DNA of 45,858 bases, taken from contig LSSK01000844.1 in NCBI GenBank assembly GCA_001969505.1, positions 1 to 45,858 of the forward strand. Reading direction: 5' to 3'. The notes below the pieces were generated by a model. It worked only from the letters and a program-made list of their open reading frames with translations, was not told the origin of the DNA and made no database searches. Source of the stretch: Zancudomyces culisetae. Taxonomy: Eukaryota; Kickxellomycota; Harpellomycetes; Harpellales; Legeriomycetaceae. Shown one piece after another: positions 11,000 through 22,421 of the stretch (positions are counted from its first letter, which is position 1; every line of letters begins with the position of its first letter). The translations under genes and the position numbers were made by a program.

Positions 11000-11581
11000 A
11001 TGAAATTCGACCCCAAAACACTCATATACATCGCACTTTTTTTTATAACAACAGTGTGTACAACGCAATTCAGCGGTAGGAATGACGAAATATACGACAA
11101 AAATTTGACAATCCTCAAAGAAAGAGCCGTAAAGGACGACAAAATACGAAATATTCCTGGGGATAATAATGCACAGAAACCCAAATCTTTTAATATTTAT
11201 AAGAAACTCAAGAACAAAGCTAAATCTCAGAATGTAGAAAGCAATATCAACCTAGAAAGTAGAATCGTGACCACGAGGCGCACAGTTACCCAGGCTCCAC
11301 AGGCTCCACAGTCTGTTTCGAATCGAGGCTTGTTTGGCTTTTTCCAACCAATTTTTCAAACAATTTATTCCACATGGGTAACTGAACGTGTTGTTTCATC
11401 AACAATTCATGTTACGGCTTTATGCCCGCGGCCAACAACTATCACAAAGCCTTTATACGTAACTAGGGAAAATACAGTATACGTGACCTCCGCAAATGGA
11501 AAGACAAGCGGAGCTACGAATTTGGTCACATCTACCATCAAAACCACAATTTTTACTACTACCACCGTTTCTACATGCTAA
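11000..11581 (+). CDS. Putative secreted or cell-wall protein, Thr/Ser/Val-rich
   Basis: I do not recognise a family. The ATG-started, single-exon frame encodes 193 residues. Residues 1-22 look like a signal peptide (hydrophobic core IYIALFFITTV). Residues 23-92 are charged and rich in Lys, Asn and Asp. An Arg-Arg pair at 93-94 is a potential Kex2 cleavage site, and a Lys-Lys pair lies at 68-69. The rest is rich in Thr, Ser and Val with alternating hydrophobic and Thr residues (VYVTS, TTTTV), as in many yeast wall proteins and adhesins, and ends in Cys193. Another Cys is at 142. There is no C-terminal hydrophobic GPI signal or membrane segment. It follows KEX1 on the same strand by 626 bp; a processing link is only a guess. 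The low-complexity tail could mislead similarity searches. Confidence 0.7.
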   Translation: MKFDPKTLIYIALFFITTVCTTQFSGRNDEIYDKNLTILKERAVKDDKIRNIPGDNNAQKPKSFNIYKKLKNKAKSQNVESNINLESRIVTTRRTVTQAPQAPQSVSNRGLFGFFQPIFQTIYSTWVTERVVSSTIHVTALCPRPTTITKPLYVTRENTVYVTSANGKTSGATNLVTSTIKTTIFTTTTVSTC

Positions 11582-12212
11582 TCTCTATCACCTCGATCTA
11601 TTCAATGCGCTATCACGAATCCTATCACCATTAAACTGACTCTGCAATGTTGCCTGTTTCAATTAAGAGTATAGATAAACTAGCAAGTAAACAGAGATTA
11701 TAAGCAGGGTTTCCTTACACTAGTTGTTACATTTTTATTTCATTTTTCATCTTTTCATTAACGACATTTTTTCCAATAAAAAAAAGGAATGGCATATTGT
11801 TTAACAGTGTGTGCAAGCTAGGATACACCAGTAAAGCCCCATCGATATTGATTCTGAACACTTTTGAAGACTTTGCTTGCGCTACCGCGCCATTATACTC
11901 TTAAAGCCGTGGTCCTAGTCGAAAATGCAATAATCCATCAAGTAAACTACTTTAAAGCTCCACTCGGTAAATAATCTCTTGAAATCTCAACAACATAATG
12001 GATGAAATGATGTCCAAAATGTCAAAATAGATATATTGAAATGATTGTTTTCTTTTTATTTACAGAAGAAAGAAGGGTGAGTTAGAAATGAAATCATCTA
12101 ATTGTGTTTTAATTTTCTTGAGAAGGAGGGTGATAAATACAACAAGCTGCATGCTCAAAGCATATTTTGAGTCAGATTTCGGATGTAGAGGCACCAAAAA
12201 CCGATCAACCAA
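11582..12212. other. Convergent intergenic region
   Basis: The 631 bp lies between a plus-strand gene and a minus-strand kinase gene, so it holds two 3' ends. It is AT-rich with a T run near 11730-11770 and an A run near 11778-11785. I see no gene. Confidence 0.5.
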
Positions 12213-14138
12213 CTACGGATCCAACCTTTGAATAAGGATTCTTGAATGGGAATGAGATATACAATCGGAATTTTCGGTACAAATCTCAATACTCTTGAAC
12301 CAACGAGCATTAAAAATAGTCTGTGTATCAGGACGAAAATCAGGAACTGGGTTCAAGATGTTTTTGATAAGACCGTTACAATCATACTTTTCTGCTAGCC
12401 AATTATCGATAAATTCGGAGCGATTGTTCAGGTATGAGGAGAACCCTTTGTCCTTTTCTGGATTTGCGATGTCCCACGGGAAATGTAGATTGTACATTGA
12501 AAGCAAAATAATCCCAGCCGCCCAGATATCCACCTTTGTCGCGTCATAGCAATCTCTGGTGTATACCTCGGGAGCGATATATGGATCTGATCCGCAAAGC
12601 CCACTTGATTTTATATCTATATACCCATGATTTTCATAATCCTCACCTATGTGGTTCCCAAAATTGACATCATCATAGCCATTTGAGCCAAAACCCTGAA
12701 ATATGGAGTCTAAACCACCATTTTCAGAATCAAATGGTGTTTTTACGTTTGATAGGAATTTTTTATAGTCGTCAAACGGCGTGTTTATAATCTTAAACGA
12801 ATTTCCAGCACATTTTATAACACGTTTTCTAAATATGGTGGCACAGCCAAAGTCAATGATTTTCAGTACACCACTACTGTTCACACATAAATTATCTAGC
12901 TTCAAATCTCTATGAGCTATTCCATTGTTGTGAAGATAGGCGATGCCGTTTATCAACTGACCGAAATAGCAGTTTATTTCCGCAATTGACAAACAATTGT
13001 TTTTAAGCAACGCAAACATATCGTTTGGACAATACTCCATCACCGAGTAGTATACTGAATCATCTTCTAGTACTGCCTCTATAGTCTGTATTAGATTCGT
13101 GTGGTGGGAGGTTTTTCCAATTAGCAATTCTGCCCAAAGGGACTTTATCGGGTTTATAACTCTGTTTTCATGAGATACGATTTTGTTGTACTTTTTAACA
13201 GCCACGACCTATATTTTAGACAATATAACGTTTATACAGTTAAAGGATGAATAAAAATATTTTTTCTCGGAATGTAGATCGAAATATATATAGAATCATG
13301 ATGATATGAATAGCTGTTAGTTAATATGATATCAATGAGAAATTTAAAAGTGACATTTGTGGTAATAAAAATTGTAGTTGGATGTAAACACACACAATAA
13401 TCATTCTCCATCTACACCTTAAAATTCCGCAAATAGAGATAAACCATCATCATCATCGCCACCACCACCACCACCATCACAGATAAATAAAATTCAAGTA
13501 ACAAAGAAAAAAAAAGCTAGAATAATGATATTGATGATAATACCTACCCTCCCAGTATCAAAGCATTTATGTAACCTTACTACCCCACCTGTTCCGGAAC
13601 CTAACTCATGTATTGGCACACCATAGTTTTTGAATACATACCCTCCCTCCCTAACACACAGTTTTGAAAAGTTAAGCGGTATAAAAACGTTATTGTCCTT
13701 TACGCACTCAGTTTTATGGTCGCTACCAACCATATACCCGTTGCCACCAGTATTTTCAAAATCAATCCCCGTTCCACTGAAATTATCAGGCGTTTGAACA
13801 TTATCATTGTACAAAACCTGATCACCACCGCCTAAGTAGTCCATTGTTGGTTCCCTTTTTCCAAGATTGTGATTAACCATAGTTGATTTGGAACTGCAAT
13901 TCATAAACCCAGTTCCTGTAACACCAGTGTTGTCACCAGCAGGATGCAACGAAAACACATTTTTTGTACTTTCTAGGGTTATATTGTTGTTAGAAATAGG
14001 TGTTTTTACGTTTGGAACTAGTTGTCTTGTGTTGGGATTAGCTGGGTTTCCATTATGCGTTTGTTGCATAGACACATACTGTGTTCTACAATTGTTCGAA
14101 TCTGGAGAGAAATTAAATTCATATTCACTTCCTTGCAT
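12213..14138 (-). CDS. Ser/Thr protein kinase of the HAL5/SAT4/NPR1 family (two exons)
   Basis: This fungal kinase family controls the trafficking and activity of plasma-membrane transporters. Exons 14138-13548 and 13208-12213 encode 528 residues; the 339-nt intron has a GTAGGT donor and phase 0 join. Residues 1-170 are Asn-rich and low in order, as is usual upstream of these kinase domains. Kinase motifs are the Gly loop GSGTGG (180-185), Lys202 in VAVKK, HRDLKLDN (Asp298), DFG (316-318), APE (409-411) and DIWAAGIILL. The C-terminal RPDTQTIFNARWFKSIE with a following His-rich segment is typical of the HAL/NPR group. The distance from DFG to APE is about 90 residues, where 25-35 is usual, so the activation segment carries a roughly 60-residue insert rich in Asn, Gly and Asp. 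Which paralogue it is cannot be decided here. Confidence 0.88.
13445..13480. repeat. CAT/CAC trinucleotide tract in the kinase intron
   Basis: A run of CAT triplets followed by CAC/CCA triplets lies inside the 339-nt kinase intron, the longest intron in this window, about 70 nt downstream of the donor in transcript orientation. On the transcribed strand it reads as GTG/ATG triplets. It has no coding role in my model. Confidence 0.8.
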
Positions 14139-15877
14139 TTTTATCTCCTAGTCCTTTCTTTCCTTCTTTTGTTTGTACTTCCTCTTTAGTAGCTATGTCC
14201 CGGTAGTATACGCATTAATTCGTAAGGATGTTCAGCAAACTTGTTATACGTGTTACCTGTTCTATCAAAGTCGTTTTCTACCCGGATATATTCTAAGCCG
14301 CAAAAGAAGAAACACAGAAAGAAGTATACCTCAATATTGGCTAACAACAAAAAAAAAGTTTGTTTGTATGCGCTCTCCCAACTTAAATGCTGACGGTTCT
14401 GCCGTTTGACTTTTTAAAATGTTAAATGTCTCTTTGACACGATATAGGGGTTGAAATCGTGTTTTATGTAAAAAAAAATAAAACTTTTTGTTTTCTACTG
14501 TATGCAGTACTTTGTGGGTCGACATGGTGCACGAAATATATATCTAGAACTACACCTGAACATATTTTGATATTTTTGACAAGGTAAAGGTGGGTTAGTA
14601 TGGTTTTTTCAATATTTTTTTTTTAAGACTTGGTGTATATTTTTAAAGTGTTTATTTTTGTAAAAAAAAAATGATGAGAATATTCTCGACCAATATTTGG
14701 AGGAGGCTCAGAATGTTCCAAAAAAGGACCGAAAAATAATATTTCAACTTGGTTATTTTGCTAAATATTTGACAAAACTGGTAATTGACCAATATCATAA
14801 GGGCACTGGTGAACTTGAAATATTTCGGTCATTTGCTTTTTAGGGGGAGAAGGAGAGAGGAGAATAAGGAAAAGAGAAGATGAGAAGGTAGTGAAAATGT
14901 ACTAACGAAAAAAAAAACTTTACAAATGGACATTTTCTTGGACATTTTAAAGCAGCGAGGCTTCAATTTTAAGACATATTGTTTATTTATCGTTCAATAA
15001 TTTCTGGATAAATTTACGAATAAAAAAATAACTCATTACACATTATTGAGTATGGATACATATTTAGGTGCTAAAAAATGGAAAAAAGGTGAGAACTTGT
15101 TTTAATATCCAATGGCAATGGACAGCCATTCACTTGCCCACCCCCGAAAAAAATAACCAGTTTGAAGGTAATACTCTATTGAAAAAAAGGTCCTTTTTAA
15201 GTGGTGTTTAAAGGTAGAAAATAAATTTCCAATTAATAGCTCCCAGGGTTTTACTTGCTCCAAAAAAGCGTTCAACAATGGTATATATTTTACTCTCACA
15301 AGTTTTTTTTTGTATTGTTTTTAACCTTTTTGTTTTATATCCAACTTAACGGCTATAACCACTCGTAAGCAAAGAGAAATGGGAATAATATTGATATTAT
15401 TGGCACAAAACATTGGACTGGTTTTTATTTTTAGGCTCACGTTCAAACGTACTGGTAGGATGTGTGGGTTTTTGTTTTTAATAATTCACCCTCTAACCAC
15501 AAAAAAAAACAGATAAAAAAACTCACCAAATACCAAATCACTCGCCATTTAGTATCCGGTCAAAAACTATACGAGCGAAATGCAGCATAAAACTCTTAGT
15601 AAATACAACCGGCTCTTTGTATACAGTGGGTTAAAGATACAAAGTATCTTTGGAAGATGGCTGTACAGAGAGTTTATTTCCCGATAGATACTGAAATAAA
15701 AAAAAGTGAAACATAATAATGCAGATGGTGGTTGATGGTTAATGGTTAATGGGGGTCGTATTTACATAAAGAGCAATCGCAAACTCGCTAAAAAAAAGTA
15801 GAACAATGTGTGTAAAATGAATATATGACAACCAAAAAGTTACAAATCAAAGCTAAAAGCTAAAATGAATGTAGATG
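14139..15877. other. Intergenic, kinase promoter and GIG1-like 3' region
   Basis: This 1.7 kb separates two minus-strand genes and must contain the kinase promoter. It is AT-rich with many A and T runs of 7-9. A purine-rich GAGAGGAGA-type patch lies near 14845-14885. Short open frames here lack protein-like character, and I see no gene. Confidence 0.5.
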
Positions 15878-16609
15878 CTATTCTTTCTTTTTGCGAATCA
15901 TCAAGTGACCATGGTGTAGGTCAGGAATGCTCTGTAGGTGTGGAGGGTTGACAAACCACAAGTACTCGTTGTCTTTGGGAGGAAAGCACTCTTCAATATA
16001 CTCCTTTACATAAGGTTCTGGTGTCGTTCCAACTTTCAAAGCATTGAAAGACCACAGCAAATAATGCTCAATATCCGTTTCAACTGCATAGGGAAAATCG
16101 TTCTTCTTTAGTAAAAGAGTGGATCTATCCATCTTGATAGAGACTGCTGGGGGTTGGTTATCAGAACAGTCCTCGTCACAATTTTTATCGGTGCTTGAGG
16201 CAGGATTTTCGCAATTATTGTCATAGAGTTCCTTGATAAGTACATGTCTAACATACGAGCTCACGGAGCCATGTTTTTTTTTTAATTCCAAACAAGATTC
16301 ATCGTAAAACTTTTGACCCTTTTTGGTTCTAACTAATCTATGAAGCTGATTTGTCTCTAAGAATGCAAAAAATACGATTGCAAGTAAATATCACGGTGTA
16401 AATCATCAGCTACGAGTAAAACAGGGTAGCAATTTCTAAAAATAAATGAGTTTCAAATACCTAGTATTTCTGTCAGCTCGTCCCATGAAAAAAGTTTATC
16501 GGTGCTGTCTATGCTTTTAGACGCAATTTCAAAGAGTTTAATGGTTTTTAAAGTACATGAGCAAAAAGAAAAGCATATACAGATATAATACTTACTCTTT
16601 GCGGTCCAT
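15878..16609 (-). CDS. GIG1: DUF3605 / N-acetylglucosamine-induced protein 1-like (three exons)
   Basis: DUF3605 proteins include Candida albicans Gig1, named for induction by N-acetylglucosamine; the biochemical function is unknown. Exons 16609-16596, 16513-16461 and 16356-15878 on the minus strand encode 181 residues. The family pattern is clear: FSWDELTEIL near the start, a basic helix leading to KKHGSVSSYV, and the C-terminal signature YLWFVNPPHLQSIPDLHHGH. Length fits the family. Exon 1 is only 14 nt (ATG plus three and two-thirds codons) with a GTAAGT donor, and the middle exon is 53 nt. All phases close. The acceptor of exon 2 (AAAAG) was chosen because it is the only AG that keeps phase. 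The gene lies about 25 kb from HEX1, which releases N-acetylglucosamine; a shared regulation would be inference only. Confidence 0.85.
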
Positions 16610-17117
16610 CTTGTGCAATCTGGTGGGAACTCAATTCTTTATCTGGCGGACAGTTTAAACGAGTTTTGAAACACTTAGAAAATGACTATATATAAGTATG
16701 TGAATGGAGAGGGTAAACACGCAGTTGCCATTGCTTTATTAGCTGGTATTGGGGTTTAAATACACATGTAAAACTTTGTGGGTACCTAAAAAAAATACAA
16801 TGTAATTGGATAAAACAAGCCGGAGTACAAATTAAGTAAGTGGGTATTAATGGGCTAATACCAAAGCAAACAACGAAAAAGTATTGGTAATCTTGGTTAA
16901 GAAAACACGTGCATTCGGGAATAATCCGGCATGGTATAAAAATTAGTCAAAAAGAAATAATATATTTAGGCAAATAAAGCAATGTAATAGTTGCGATAAT
17001 CAAATCAACCCAACCCTAAATACGACAAAGTAATAGTGGAGAACAGCTATAAAAAAGGGAGATTAGAAAAAAAAGAAAATAATAGGATAGGATAGGATAG
17101 GATAGGATAGAAATAAA
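16610..17117. other. Intergenic, GIG1-like promoter and PFF1 3' end
   Basis: The 508 bp gap between two minus-strand genes holds the promoter of the GIG1-like gene and the terminator of PFF1. A pentamer repeat ends 7 bp from the PFF1 stop codon. No additional gene is seen. Confidence 0.5.
17083..17110. repeat. GATAG pentamer microsatellite
   Basis: Five perfect GATAG units plus a partial one, immediately downstream of the PFF1 stop codon in transcript orientation. It would lie in the 3' untranslated region. Confidence 0.9.
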
Positions 17118-20027
17118 CTAGGCGAGTTTAAGTTTGGATTTGACAGATAGAGAGCCAGGAACACCATGGCCAACAGAAATTGTGGCTGAAACACTAGGTG
17201 CCTTTTCCATCAAGGTAAGTGCATATGGGTTAAAGGTGTGCAAGTCACCATAGTGGCATTGAAGGTAGGCATCACCAAATCCTGATCCATCATGTTCTAG
17301 GTACACAATAAACTGTGATTGCGACGCTCTGGAGAGTAAAAATAATGACTGGCAGCGGTTAACTGGTGGATTCATGGAGTATGAATAGAAACGGTCAAAC
17401 GTAGGGTCTATTGTTGTAACGGTGTTGTTTGAAGGCTTGAGGACTGGTGGTGTGTATGATTCTGATGGATTGTCCGCCAACCCATCACCATATTGTGGAA
17501 TGGCATATCCATAAACTGGAGTGTTTGTGGTTAATACTTCACAAACCTGTGAGTTTGGTGCGTTGATATACAAAAGAATTCCATTTGCCTTGTTTTTGTA
17601 ACTTCCTGCAAAATCTGATGGGATATCCTTTGTAGAGTTGTATGAAGGGAAATCAATGTTGTGCGATTTGAAAGCATCCGCATATCCAAAGTTGGCGGCT
17701 GAAAGTGTATAATTGAATCTATCAACTGCTGATTTCTTTCCAACTGCCGACGATAATGACATGTTTGGTATATCACCCCATATTTGATTTACCAAGCCTC
17801 CAATTTTTTTGTTTGATTGGAGTTCTATTGTCTCTTTTTGAGTGTCGAGATCAAGCGTTCCTTCGAAATAGACGTGAGCAGGATTTGTTGTGCTAAATGG
17901 TGTAATAAATAATGACACCAAAAGCAAAACAATAAATACCAAGAAACTGACTCCTGAGCCAATAAGTACACCTCTTCTACCTGCTGTAACAATGAATGGC
18001 ATTGATGTTCCAAATACTGTAGCAACCAACAATCCTATCAACACAATCACAAAGTATGACTTTGTTCCATCTATTACTGTTTGTGATAATCCACCGACCA
18101 ATGTTGAGCACAGATCTGTAGTTAACAGTGCTGGTAACACAACAGCTACCAATAATCTGAACAACCATGAAACATATCTTAATACACAAGATTTTGAGAC
18201 CCGTGGTTCAACAGCATATGCCCAAAGTGCTGCTACAATACAACAGGCTGATGCGAATATCGTGTAGTATAACATACCAATTCCCTGGGCAATTGACATG
18301 ACCAGCCCAATAATCAATCCAAGCAACCATATGTACAGCTGTGCGTACGACATTACTCGTGACCTAACAAATCTATCCTGTATCTTTGAGTATCCTCCAA
18401 TACGATCTTCAACCACCAAGTACAGATACATTACAAGCCCAATTACTGTAAGTGATGCAGCTGTAACAGTTGTAACTACAAGTGCCGTCAGCCCGTATAC
18501 CGCAAGTACATTTCCGGCTCCGTAAATCAATCCTACACAGAGACTCACAACTATTACCAAGAGCAACGCAAGCCCGCTAAACAAGAATGCGCGGAGAATA
18601 CTTAGGAAGTATACATGGCCATTAGCTCCCGGATGCGAGTGTGAGTAATAGTTATTCTTGTGAGACCTTTTTGAAACAATAAACATGACTACTGATCCCG
18701 CAATTATAAGCGCAATAAACACTGCGTAGAGAACCTTGAGTGTTACAAAGCTAAATGAAACCATAGACAAATGCAGAATATCAAAGTACACAGATGGCTT
18801 CTTGGGCGATCCACGCTGTGCAGCCAAAAACTCGGTGTCATCGGCCATTGATTTTATAGCGTTGAGAACTGTATTTCCTATTTGGTCTATGCTACCAGCT
18901 GGAACATTGTCCAAATTATCATAACTTGTGTGGTACACCGATCTGCGTTCGTAAAATGCAATATCCAATCCTGGTATTCCATATGCTGTGTATACTGAGT
19001 AATCAGTGTCTGAACTGATAAGACCCAGCGCAAACGCATCATTCGCAAATACGTTAGCATGTGGTCTCCATTTGGTAATGTATCCACTGTTTTTCTTGGA
19101 GTATCTGCTGACAACATCTAAGTTTGACGCACGGAACACCATGGCTGGTCCTCCAGCGCCGGCGCCTTCCATGTTGATAAACGCTTTTACTGTCTTTGCC
19201 CATGGGTGATTCACAAATCCAAGCGCACCATACAACCCTATCTCCTCTCCATTATTGAAATTGAAGACTACTGTGCTTTGAACTGGGTTGTAAATCAGAT
19301 GTCGAATTATTTCCAACATTACACCACCATTGATACCATCATCTGTTGCACCATAACTGATTTGAACAGAATCTATGTGGCTGCTAACCAACAATGCGTC
19401 ATCGGCTTTATTGTTCTTTCCGATTACACGTGCTAATACGTTTCTACTCTCAAGGTATGAGCATCTTTGAGCAGATTTGCCTGCTAAGGGTTCTGTCTTG
19501 CGTTTTTTTTTATCATCAAAAGTTGAAAATGCCACTGGGTCTGCTGAAACTATTTCCAGTTTGATATTCTGCGCTTCTGCCAACTTTTGGTATTGTTTCA
19601 ACACTCCAATCAGGTACTGTCTTGTGTCCTCATTTGCTGGTGAGTTCCATGGATGTGGATCACGTGCAAGGTATCGCAAGTGGTCAAATGCAACCTCTGT
19701 TCTGAATTGTTTTATCGAGTCCCCAGGTGCCGGAGTGACATTTGTCAGAATTTGATAATCCATTGGCATTGGCTTTAGTCCACTTGGAGTGGAGTATTTC
19801 ATTCCCTGTCTTCGAACGAATATTACTACCAGCAGGACTACTGCATATACTGCAAGTGTGCTAAGATAATAAAGTAGCGCCTCTCCTAGCTTAACTTTCT
19901 TTTCTATTTTTCCACTAAACACAGATTCATTTCCGCTGCCATGTCTTATATTGTCGCCTTTGCCACCAGAGTCATGGCTATGCATACTGCCATCCGACTC
20001 GCTATGCTTTCTCCTATTATGAAGCAT
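17118..20027 (-). CDS. PFF1: Vacuolar membrane protease, M28 family
   Basis: PFF1 proteins are multi-spanning vacuolar membrane proteins with a lumenal M28 zinc-peptidase domain. This intronless frame encodes 969 residues, matching the family (about 970 in S. cerevisiae). The ATG at 20027 gives a basic, hydrophilic cytosolic N-terminus followed by a first membrane segment (about 50-71). The peptidase domain spans roughly 110-395 with SSHIDSVQ (His217), TDDGINGG (Asp229), NNGEEIG (Glu261/Glu262), MEGAG (Glu287) and YHTSYDN (His366), the five expected metal-ligand positions with the catalytic Glu. About 425-690 hold the cluster of membrane helices, followed by a lumenal C-terminal domain with several N-glycosylation sequons. 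All catalytic residues are present. The gene is flanked by minus-strand genes on both sides. Confidence 0.95.
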   Translation of the reverse strand: MLHNRRKHSESDGSMHSHDSGGKGDNIRHGSGNESVFSGKIEKKVKLGEALLYYLSTLAVYAVVLLVVIFVRRQGMKYSTPSGLKPMPMDYQILTNVTPAPGDSIKQFRTEVAFDHLRYLARDPHPWNSPANEDTRQYLIGVLKQYQKLAEAQNIKLEIVSADPVAFSTFDDKKKRKTEPLAGKSAQRCSYLESRNVLARVIGKNNKADDALLVSSHIDSVQISYGATDDGINGGVMLEIIRHLIYNPVQSTVVFNFNNGEEIGLYGALGFVNHPWAKTVKAFINMEGAGAGGPAMVFRASNLDVVSRYSKKNSGYITKWRPHANVFANDAFALGLISSDTDYSVYTAYGIPGLDIAFYERRSVYHTSYDNLDNVPAGSIDQIGNTVLNAIKSMADDTEFLAAQRGSPKKPSVYFDILHLSMVSFSFVTLKVLYAVFIALIIAGSVVMFIVSKRSHKNNYYSHSHPGANGHVYFLSILRAFLFSGLALLLVIVVSLCVGLIYGAGNVLAVYGLTALVVTTVTAASLTVIGLVMYLYLVVEDRIGGYSKIQDRFVRSRVMSYAQLYIWLLGLIIGLVMSIAQGIGMLYYTIFASACCIVAALWAYAVEPRVSKSCVLRYVSWLFRLLVAVVLPALLTTDLCSTLVGGLSQTVIDGTKSYFVIVLIGLLVATVFGTSMPFIVTAGRRGVLIGSGVSFLVFIVLLLVSLFITPFSTTNPAHVYFEGTLDLDTQKETIELQSNKKIGGLVNQIWGDIPNMSLSSAVGKKSAVDRFNYTLSAANFGYADAFKSHNIDFPSYNSTKDIPSDFAGSYKNKANGILLYINAPNSQVCEVLTTNTPVYGYAIPQYGDGLADNPSESYTPPVLKPSNNTVTTIDPTFDRFYSYSMNPPVNRCQSLFLLSRASQSQFIVYLEHDGSGFGDAYLQCHYGDLHTFNPYALTLMEKAPSVSATISVGHGVPGSLSVKSKLKLA

Positions 20028-20843
20028 TTTACTTGTCTTTTTATTTTTTGAGTTTATTGTAAACAGGAATAGATACTTTTATCGTTCAGGTATTATCGGT
20101 ATTAATCTTTATAACAATATTAGTATTAACATTTGTGCTTATACTATCACAAATGATAATAAGATTTGGTGCTGACTGATCTAGCTATAATCACTTTATA
20201 AATGTAAAAGGAAAAGTGAAAAGGAAAACAACCTAGCTTTTTTTTTTGTCCTTTTTAACTTTCTTTTTGTTTGTTTTTTATTTCTTTTTCTTTGGCAATA
20301 AAGTAAGACGTCTACTATCCCGATAAATTTTGGATTTTCCGTTTTTGGAAGATATCACCAATATAATTTAATTAATTACGTAGAGCCAACATCACTCACA
20401 TGCACAAGCTTTTTTTACAAAATCTACAGAAATTTCCATGATTTCCCACCTTTCAGTGCAAATAAAGAATATATAAATTATAAAAAAAATTTTTTTTTGT
20501 TTATGTTTATTAAAAATTAATCATCAATAAATCCAATAATCACGCATAAACTATCCAAATACATACCAACCTGTTATTGCTGATATTGGGGATGCCGATT
20601 TGCTGATTCCAATAACATGATTAATAGTTTATGATAATACAAGTCTTCAATGTTTTTTTTAGTAACAAGTTTAGCACCAACTTGCTAATATCAAGATGTT
20701 TTCAAAATTCTTCAGCAAATAGAAAATCGCATGTGTGTTTACAAGTTTCCAATCGTTGTATGTATTATATCATCGATTATATGCATTTATCTCTTCCTTT
20801 AGCATTACTTAATAGATCTGCTATACAAATCAAAGAAACAACT

Positions 20844-20872
20844 AAAATAAAAATAAAAATAAAAATAAAAAA
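20844..20872. repeat. (AAAAT)n-like tandem repeat
   Basis: Repeated AAAAT/AAATA units in the intergenic region upstream of PFF1. Simple-sequence DNA with no visible function. Confidence 0.8.
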
Positions 20873-21301
20873 GTGCTGTGGCGTTACAACTATTACATTA
20901 CTTTTGTCCTTGCTCAACTAAAATACAGCTTAAAAACCAGGCTATCCGAAGAGCTTTTAACACCTTCTTTCTTGATATCACCGTTTATTTATATACAATC
21001 CGTCACGTTCTTAGGTCTTTAGTGTTTCATGTATAGGCATGTGAAGTGTTGTTCATGATATAAATAAACAGATTCACACTCTCGTCGTGGACATTTTCTT
21101 TAATACCGTTCACTCCATCCTCTATAACCATCCTTCATCTCACTTTCCCCTTTCCTTTGCCTTTTGAAAAAAAAAACTATGGAAAGAAATAATATATATC
21201 ACCAAATAGAGAACAAATAAAACATAATGTACTCACCAAACGAAATCAATGTTGATTATTAATATGTACTACTCGGCCATGTTTACATCATTTACACTCT
21301 T

Positions 21302-21320
21302 CCCCCCCCCTCCTCCCCCC
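21302..21320. repeat. Poly-C tract with G-quadruplex potential on the minus strand
   Basis: Nine C, then TCCT, then six C. The minus strand therefore carries two long G runs separated by a short spacer. It lies 1.3 kb upstream of the PFF1 start. A second C-rich block follows at 21681-21728. Confidence 0.7.
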
Positions 21321-22421
21321 ATTATCACTTTTTTTTATTTTAATTACTCACTTTCACTGCTCCCTCCTTGCTCCACCCATTAAAACCATATGAATATATA
21401 ACTTTTAAAGCTCTAACTCTTCTTATTCAAAATTCAAGGCTGAGCGTTTCATCATTTATCCTTTTACTCTTTTTAATATCTACAAATCTCAATCGCTATA
21501 TACCCCCTACACCTTGGCACATATCTGCACAAAAAAAATTACAAATTACTTGATAAAGACAACACAGAGTCATACCAAACTCCATGCCTTTTTATTTTAA
21601 CTCTTGCGTTTTGTATTACTTGGTTATTACAAATAAATTCACCTTAAACAAGCAACATCTTTTCTAATTTCTTATCATACTCTTCTCCTCCCTCCCCCCC
21701 TTCCTCCCTTCCTCCTCCTCCTCCTCCAATCTTATATCACTTAAGGATTTGCATTAAACATTAGGTCCAATTACTCCTTACCTTTTCAATTCAATCCGGC
21801 GCTCAATCACATTCCTTAATAATATCTATATTTGCTCTTATTTATGCATTGATGAAAAGTCTATCATTTAATTAATTTGTATCACAAAGTTCAACCAATT
21901 ACCAATCCCCCTACATTCGAGAAATCAAAGAGTTACACCATATATCTACGATTTTTTCAAGTTCACAAACTCTTTGTTCTTTCATACGCCAAGGTATATT
22001 ATAACTTTACACATAATACTCCCAGTCACTTACACACTCACCTGCTTGTCCCAATATTAATTAGTCGCTTTTATTTATCTTTTTACCATTTCCTCCCTTC
22101 ACTTATTTTATTTAATTTCTCAAAAACAGCAAATAAAGTGGGAGAAATGTTGGTAAAAAAAAAAAAAATATATATATATATATATAAATCTAAATCTAGA
22201 AAGCACATGTTTGTTATTGTAATTAGAAAGAGTAACACCAAATCAACCCAAAATGCAAACAAGTATTATTGTTATTATTAAGGTTAAATTATAAATTTCT
22301 ATCTAAAAAAACCTCAAAAAAAAAAACGTCCAAACAAACAAACAAACAAACATTTCTCATCCTCCCCCACCCCCACTTCCTCTCTCTCGCCTCTCCTCAG
22401 TCACTCATTACTAATCAATTA

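Larger units (their letters stand above)
20028..22421. other. Long intergenic region upstream of PFF1
   Basis: This 2.4 kb lies between PFF1 and the DCC1 stop codon, both leftward genes. It contains the PFF1 promoter. The plus strand is rich in T and C, with poly-C blocks at 21302-21320 and 21681-21728, an AAAAT array at 20844-20872, an A run followed by TA repeats near 22157-22186, and CAAA repeats at 22331-22352. Frames here are low-complexity and I do not support any as genes. Confidence 0.55.
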
